From assembly GCA_028282595.1 (NCBI GenBank), contig JANQHQ010000003.1:21461-85460 (forward strand): a stretch of 64,000 nucleotides of DNA, given 5' to 3'. Of this stretch, positions 59,620 to 64,000 are shown in pieces. The DNA comes from Chlorobium sp. Its GTDB lineage: Bacteria; Bacteroidota; Chlorobiia; Chlorobiales; Chlorobiaceae. The notes below the pieces were generated by a model, which was not told the origin of the DNA, ran no database searches, and worked only from the letters and a program-made list of their open reading frames with translations. The position numbers and the translations under genes are program-made. The stretch's first letter is position 1, and each line of letters starts with the position of its first letter.

Positions 59620-60984
59620 ATGGAAAAGATCGGAATACTCGAAGGAAGACAAAAGCAGATCTACGAAAAGAAAGAGGATGAAGCCGCGTTCGACATCAAA
59701 TGCGAAACCACCAGTCTTTCGGGGTCCGTCAGCCAGAGGGCCTGCGTCTTCTGCGGCTCGAGAGTCGTCCTCTATCCGGTTGCCGACGCCCTTCATGTCG
59801 TTCACGGCCCCATCGGATGCGCCGCGTATACGTGGGACATCCGGGGGGCCGTATCTTCCGGCCCCGAACTGCACCGGCTGAGTTTCTCCACGGATCTCAG
59901 GGAGATGGACGTCATCTACGGTGGAGAAAAGAAACTGCACCGGTCGCTTGTCGAGCTTATCGACGACTACCGGCCGAAAGCCGCGTTCATCTACTCCACC
60001 TGTATCATCGGACTTATCGGCGACGACATCGACGCGGTCTGCAGGAAAGTTTCACAGGAAAAGGGCATCCCTGTCCTTCCGGTGCATTCGGAAGGGTTCA
60101 AAGGCACGAAAAAAGACGGCTACAGGGCCGCCTGCGACGCCCTGATGAAGCTGGTCGGCAAAGGATCGACAGAAGGCATCGGCAAATACAGCATCAACAT
60201 TCTCGGAGAGTTCAATCTCGCCGGCGAAGCCTGGATCATCAAAAACTACTACGAAGAGATGGGCATCGAGGTCGTCTCCACCATGACCGGAGACGGTCGG
60301 GTAGGCGATATCCGCCGCTCCCACGGCGCATCGCTCAACATCGTCCAGTGCTCGGGCTCGATGGTCAAGCTCGCGAAAATGATGGAGGAGAAATACGGCA
60401 TACCCTACCTCAGGGTCTCCTATTTCGGCATAGAAGACATGTCGAAAGCGCTCTACGACGTGGCGAAGCATTTCAGCGACAACCCGGCTATCATGGAAGC
60501 CGCGAAAGCGCTGGTGAGCCGCGAGGTCGGAGAGCTCTATCCGCAGCTCCGGGAGTTCCGCAACGAGCTCGAGGGCAAGAAGGCGGCGATCTACGTCGGC
60601 GGCGCCTTCAAGGCGTTCTCGCTCATCAAGGCCCTGAGGTCGGTGGGCATGAACGTCGTCCTCGCCGGCTCGCAGACCGGAAACAAGGACGATTACAGCG
60701 GCCTGAAGGAGATGTGCGACGAGGGAACGGTCATCGTCGACGACTCGAACCCGGTGGAGCTTTCGAAGTTCATCCTCGAGAAGGAAGCCGACCTGCTTAT
60801 CGGGGGCGTCAAGGAACGTCCCATCGCCTACAAGCTCGGGGTCGCTTTCTGCGACCACAACCATGAACGGAAAATTCCCCTGGCCGGCTTCGAGGGCATG
60901 TACAACTTCATACGGGAGGTGTACAGCTCCGTCATGAGCCCGGTCTGGCGGTTCGCTCCCAGAAAAGGAGGTTTATCATCATGA
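59620..60984 (+). CDS. nifE: Nitrogenase cofactor scaffold protein NifE
   Basis: 454 residues, homolog of NifD. CETTSLSGSVSQRACVFCGS with the cluster cysteines, VVHGPIGCAAYTWDIRGAVS, IYSTCIIGLIGDDIDAVCRK, and C-terminal GVAFCDHNHERKIPLAGFEG in place of the NifD histidine motif. With NifN it forms the scaffold on which the cofactor precursor from NifB matures with molybdenum and homocitrate. It starts 71 bases after nifK and overlaps nifN by four (ATGA). Confidence 0.97.
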   Translation: MEKIGILEGRQKQIYEKKEDEAAFDIKCETTSLSGSVSQRACVFCGSRVVLYPVADALHVVHGPIGCAAYTWDIRGAVSSGPELHRLSFSTDLREMDVIYGGEKKLHRSLVELIDDYRPKAAFIYSTCIIGLIGDDIDAVCRKVSQEKGIPVLPVHSEGFKGTKKDGYRAACDALMKLVGKGSTEGIGKYSINILGEFNLAGEAWIIKNYYEEMGIEVVSTMTGDGRVGDIRRSHGASLNIVQCSGSMVKLAKMMEEKYGIPYLRVSYFGIEDMSKALYDVAKHFSDNPAIMEAAKALVSREVGELYPQLREFRNELEGKKAAIYVGGAFKAFSLIKALRSVGMNVVLAGSQTGNKDDYSGLKEMCDEGTVIVDDSNPVELSKFILEKEADLLIGGVKERPIAYKLGVAFCDHNHERKIPLAGFEGMYNFIREVYSSVMSPVWRFAPRKGGLSS

Positions 60985-62351
60985 AAACAGCGAAAACCGC
61001 AACGCAGAACGCCTGCAAACTCTGCAACCCCCTGGGAGCCTGCCTGGCATTCAGGGGCATCGAGGAGTGCGTGCCGTTCCTGCACGGCTCCCAGGGATGC
61101 GCCACCTATATCCGCCGCTATCTGATAAGCCACTTCAAGGAACCCGTGGATATAGCCTCGTCGAACTTCAACGAAGACACGGCCGTGTTCGGAGGCAGCC
61201 ATAATCTCAAGCTGGGGCTCAAGAACGTCACGCAGCAGTACCGTCCAAAGGTGATCGGTCTGGCGACGACCTGCCTCTCCGAAACGATCGGCGACGACGT
61301 GGACATGATCCTCAAGGAGTATGTCCGGCTTTTCGACGAAGGGGAGCCGCTTCCGAACGGCAAACCCCTGCCGATCATGATCCATGCATCGACTCCCAGC
61401 TACCAGGGAAGCCATATCGACGGGTTCCATGCCGCCCTGAGAGCGACGGTCGAGAAACTCGCCGAGAACGGCGCGAAAAAGAACCTTCTGAACCTGTTCC
61501 CCAACATGGTCTCGCCGGCCGACATGCGCTACCTGAAGGAGGTCCTCAAGGATTTCTCGGTCCCCTATGTACTGCTTCCGGACTATTCCGAAACCCTCGA
61601 CGGCGGTCCGTGGGCGGAATACCATAGAATACCGAGAGGCGGCACTCCGGTCAACGCGATCCGTGAAACCGGAATGGCGGCCGGAAGCATCGAATTCGCC
61701 TCGACCCTTGCAGCGGACAAATCGCCGGCGCACCACCTCGAAGAGAACTTCGGCGTTCCGCGCTACACCATGGCGATGCCGATAGGCATACAGCAAAGCG
61801 ATGCGTTTTTCGGACTCCTGGAAAAGCTTTCCGAAACGCCCCTGCCGGAGAAATACGGCGACGAACGGCGGCGCCTCGTGGACGCCTATGCTGACGGGCA
61901 CAAGTACATTTTCGGGAAAACGGCGATAGTCTACGGCGAAGAGGACCTTGTGATCGCCATGACGGCGTTTCTCGCCGAAATCGGCATCACCCCCGTGCTC
62001 TGCGCTTCGGGCGGAAAGAGCGGACAACTCAGGAAACGGTTGCTCGAACTGGTCCCCGACATCGAGGAAAAAGGGGGAAAAATTCGTGACGGCGTCGACT
62101 TCGTCGATATCGAAGACGAGGCGAAAGCGCTGAACCCCGACCTGCTCATCGGTAACAGCAAGGGGTACACCCTGTCACGCAAAAACAACATCCCGTTCAT
62201 CAGGATAGGCTTCCCGATCCACGACCGGTTCGGAGGGCAGCGCCTGCACCATCTCGGTTACCGCGGCACGCAGGAGCTGTTCGACCGGATCGTCAACACG
62301 GTCATCGAACAGAGACAGAGTTCTTCACCGGTCGGCTACACCTACATGTAA
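60981..62351 (+). CDS. nifN: Nitrogenase cofactor scaffold protein NifN
   Basis: 456 residues, homolog of NifK: QNACKLCNPLGACLAFRGIE, FLHGSQGCATYIRRYLISHF, LATTCLSETIGDDVDMILKE, ASTPSYQGSHIDGFHAALRA, and C-terminal FIRIGFPIHDRFGGQRLHHL. No NifX domain is fused. Acts as alpha2beta2 with NifE. GGAGG precedes the ATG inside the nifE end. Confidence 0.97.
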   Translation: MKTAKTATQNACKLCNPLGACLAFRGIEECVPFLHGSQGCATYIRRYLISHFKEPVDIASSNFNEDTAVFGGSHNLKLGLKNVTQQYRPKVIGLATTCLSETIGDDVDMILKEYVRLFDEGEPLPNGKPLPIMIHASTPSYQGSHIDGFHAALRATVEKLAENGAKKNLLNLFPNMVSPADMRYLKEVLKDFSVPYVLLPDYSETLDGGPWAEYHRIPRGGTPVNAIRETGMAAGSIEFASTLAADKSPAHHLEENFGVPRYTMAMPIGIQQSDAFFGLLEKLSETPLPEKYGDERRRLVDAYADGHKYIFGKTAIVYGEEDLVIAMTAFLAEIGITPVLCASGGKSGQLRKRLLELVPDIEEKGGKIRDGVDFVDIEDEAKALNPDLLIGNSKGYTLSRKNNIPFIRIGFPIHDRFGGQRLHHLGYRGTQELFDRIVNTVIEQRQSSSPVGYTYM

Positions 62352-62363
62352 GAAACGAGTACC

Positions 62364-63638
62364 ATGACGATATCCATAGAAAAACACCCGTGCTTCAACG
62401 ACTCGTCGAGGCACACATTCGGGCGGATTCACCTGCCCATTGCACCGAAGTGCAACATTCAGTGCAACTACTGTAACCGGAAGTTCGACTGCATGAACGA
62501 AAACCGCCCGGGCGTCACCAGCAAGGTGCTCTCTCCGCATCAGGCACTGCACTATCTCCACAAGGCGGTGGAGCTGTCGCCGAATATCTCGGTCGTCGGC
62601 ATCGCCGGCCCCGGAGACCCCTTCGCCAATCCGGAAGAAACGATGGAAACGCTGCGGCTCGTCAGGGAACACTATCCCGACATGCTGCTGTGCGTCGCCA
62701 CCAACGGGCTCAATGTCCTGCCCTACATCGACGAGTTGGCGGCCCTCCAGGTCAGCCACGTCACGATCACCATCAACGCGGTCGATCCGGAAATCGGGGC
62801 GGAAATCTACGCATGGGTGCGGCACAGGAAAAAGGTGTACCGCGACACGAATGCCGCCGGGACACTGCTCGAAAACCAGCTCGAAGCCCTCCGGAGACTC
62901 AAGGAAAAAGGAGTCACGGCCAAGGTGAACTGCATCATCATTCCGGGCGTCAACGACCGGCACGTCGTCGAAGTGGCGAAAACCGTCTCGGAACTCGGCG
63001 CCGATATTTTCAACTGCCTTCCCTACTACAAAACAACCGAAACCGTTTTCGAAAACATCCCCGAACCGCACCCGGAACTGGTTACGGCCATACAGCGTGA
63101 AACGGCGCGATACCTGCCCCAGATGAAACATTGCGCCCGCTGCAGGGCGGACGCGATCGGCATTATCGGCCGGGAAAACATCGATGAAATCATGAAAGAA
63201 CTGCAAGAAGCCGCGAAACTCCCCATGAGGCCGTCCGAAAACCGGTCCTTTGTAGCCGTAACCAGTATGGAGGGGGTGCTGATAAACCAGCATCTCGGTG
63301 AAGCCGACCGCTTTCTCGTCTATGCTTTCGACGAGGAAGCGCAGACACCGGTTCTCGTCGAATCGAGGCCTGCACCGCCCGCAGGCGGCGGAACCATGCG
63401 CTGGGAGGCGGTGGCCTCCCTCCTCGGCGACTGCCGTGCGCTCCTGGTAAACGGCGCGGGCGAGGCCCCGAAAAAAGTCCTGCACAAAAGCGGCATGGAG
63501 GTCTACACCCTCGACGGCGTCATCGAGGAAGGTGTAACGGGAGTCTTTTCGGGAAAGGACATGTCGCACCTGATGCGTATCAGCCAGATGCATGCCTGCA
63601 AGACAAACTGTTCGGGCACCGGCGGCGGGTGCGGGTAA
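62364..63638 (+). CDS. nifB: Nitrogenase cofactor biosynthesis protein NifB (radical SAM with C-terminal NifX-like domain)
   Basis: 424 residues. The N-terminal radical SAM domain has the C-x3-C-x2-C cluster motif in APKCNIQCNYCNRKFDC (first Cys near residue 31), GIAGPGDPFANPEETMETL, and CVATNGLNVLPYIDEL. From about residue 295 a NifX/NafY-like domain follows (FVAVTSMEGVLINQHLGEAD, RFLVYAFDEE). The tail is cysteine-rich (CKTNCSGTGGGCG). NifB fuses 4Fe clusters and inserts carbon to make NifB-co, the FeMoco precursor. Last gene of the nif run seen here, 12 bases after nifN. Confidence 0.97.
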   Translation: MTISIEKHPCFNDSSRHTFGRIHLPIAPKCNIQCNYCNRKFDCMNENRPGVTSKVLSPHQALHYLHKAVELSPNISVVGIAGPGDPFANPEETMETLRLVREHYPDMLLCVATNGLNVLPYIDELAALQVSHVTITINAVDPEIGAEIYAWVRHRKKVYRDTNAAGTLLENQLEALRRLKEKGVTAKVNCIIIPGVNDRHVVEVAKTVSELGADIFNCLPYYKTTETVFENIPEPHPELVTAIQRETARYLPQMKHCARCRADAIGIIGRENIDEIMKELQEAAKLPMRPSENRSFVAVTSMEGVLINQHLGEADRFLVYAFDEEAQTPVLVESRPAPPAGGGTMRWEAVASLLGDCRALLVNGAGEAPKKVLHKSGMEVYTLDGVIEEGVTGVFSGKDMSHLMRISQMHACKTNCSGTGGGCG

Positions 63639-63732
63639 TAACAAGTCAAAAAAATCAAACGGTAGAGAGGGACTGGCTGGTGATCGACAGGTTTTATTGT
63701 CCCCGCGGATTGCACTGGTGTTCACGACGACC

Positions 63733-63756
63733 GTAGGGGCGAAAAATTTTTCGCCC
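63733..63756. repeat. Family B repeat, second copy
   Basis: GTAGGGGCGAAAAAT followed by TTTTCGCCC, an 8-9 bp imperfect hairpin, one base different from 31730-31753. Confidence 0.75.
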
Positions 63757-63892
63757 GTACTGTGGAGGGGAACCGGTTAGCGGTTGGCAGTATGCAGTTT
63801 GTGCAAGGCGGTAGGCAAGTGCTTTGGTAGAAAGCGGTTGCCGATGAACAGAGGTTTCGTGTCTGCTCGAACCGGCGGTGGTTTCGATAGTG

Positions 63893-63951
63893 ATACCGAC
63901 GCCGACGGCGAACCCCGATGGTATCTTTCGGAGGTCGGGGTCGGGTTTCGG
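63893..63951. repeat. Family E repeat, reverse-complement copy
   Basis: Reverse complement of 44601-44665: starts ATACCGACGCCGACGGCGAA and ends GTCGGGTTTCGG. Shorter by a few bases in the CCCGA-rich part. Confidence 0.7.
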
Positions 63952-64000
63952 AATCGAATGTATTTCTTTACGGTAACAGGTGGTGTGTACAGCTTAAAAA

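Larger units (their letters stand above)
63639..64000. other. Region downstream of nifB with dispersed repeats
   Basis: About 360 bases to the window end, no gene seen. It holds a family B hairpin (63733-63756) and the reverse-complement family E copy (63893-63951). The nif transcript may continue beyond the window or end at the family B hairpin. Confidence 0.45.

Noticed and set aside
1..64000. tRNA and rRNA genes
   Set aside because: I scanned for TTCGA/TTCAA T-loops flanked by stems and for rRNA core sequences and saw none that fold as a tRNA or match rRNA.

Overview
The window reads as a chromosomal segment of a green sulfur bacterium (Chlorobi, family Chlorobiaceae). The basis is established knowledge of gene content. 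NifH is very close to the Chlorobium/Chlorobaculum type. The nif operon has the H-I1-I2-D-K-E-N-B order, with two PII-like genes between nifH and nifD. A TrxR-type ferredoxin-NADP reductase, menaquinone synthesis and a phytol-kinase type fusion protein are also present. No 16S gene lies in the window, so the species is not assigned. Most of the window is GC-rich with short intergenic gaps. Clear AT-rich islands occur at about 36.4-42.8 kb, and a less marked one coincides with the LRR-Roc-COR-TIR gene.

Layout. 1-2.2 kb: end of a small heat shock protein, then dnaK. 2.3-3.0 kb: two small genes. 3.2-10.1 kb, minus strand: a tol-pal operon (tolQ, tolR, tolA/tonB-like, tolB, a tiny proline-rich lipoprotein, pal, cpoB), preceded by a fused phytol kinase/phytyl-phosphate kinase-like membrane protein. 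10.3-22.5 kb, plus strand: a branched-chain amino acid operon (ilvD-ilvB-ilvN-ilvC-leuB-leuA-leuC-leuD-cimA, then a DEDDh exonuclease). It is preceded by a promoter-like site and a leader ORF packed with Ile/Leu/Val codons. 22.5-30.5 kb, minus strand: mgsA and an eight-gene run (Cys-rich small protein, ferredoxin-NADP reductase, menA, aguB, Na/Pi transporter, coiled-coil protein, M48 protease, aguA). 30.8-31.5 kb: hisF.

31.5-45 kb is the accessory part. It holds a Roco-type GTPase with a C-terminal TIR domain, CIA30 and UPF0114 proteins, fragments of mscS and of a REP-associated transposase, and a three-gene AT-rich operon (unknown protein, DhnA-type aldolase, VOC protein). It also holds a four-helix membrane protein, an AbiE antitoxin with a truncated toxin, a Rieske protein, a DUF389 protein, and several families of short dispersed repeats. 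45-50.8 kb returns to housekeeping genes: a CaCA antiporter, phosphoketolase with acetate kinase, a truncated carboxymuconolactone decarboxylase and a LysE-type exporter. 51.1-63.6 kb is the nitrogen fixation region: nifV-nifA, two small minus-strand ORFs (one an mscL remnant), a consensus sigma-54 promoter, and nifH-nifI1-nifI2-D-K-E-N-B.

How the genes work together. The ilv/leu/cim operon encodes the parallel path from pyruvate to valine and leucine, and adds citramalate synthase, which makes 2-oxobutyrate for isoleucine without threonine. AckA plus phosphoketolase can turn sugar phosphates into acetate and ATP, which would suit dark fermentation of stored polyglucose. NifA is expected to act at the sigma-54 promoter in front of nifH, and NifI1/I2 to regulate nitrogenase activity after translation.

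The items most worth a second look are the BCAA leader/attenuator, the VTE5/VTE6-like fusion next to tol-pal, the aldolase/VOC/unknown cluster, the TIR-Roco protein, and a GGGCACCTCTA-ended miniature element that also sits between nifK and nifE.
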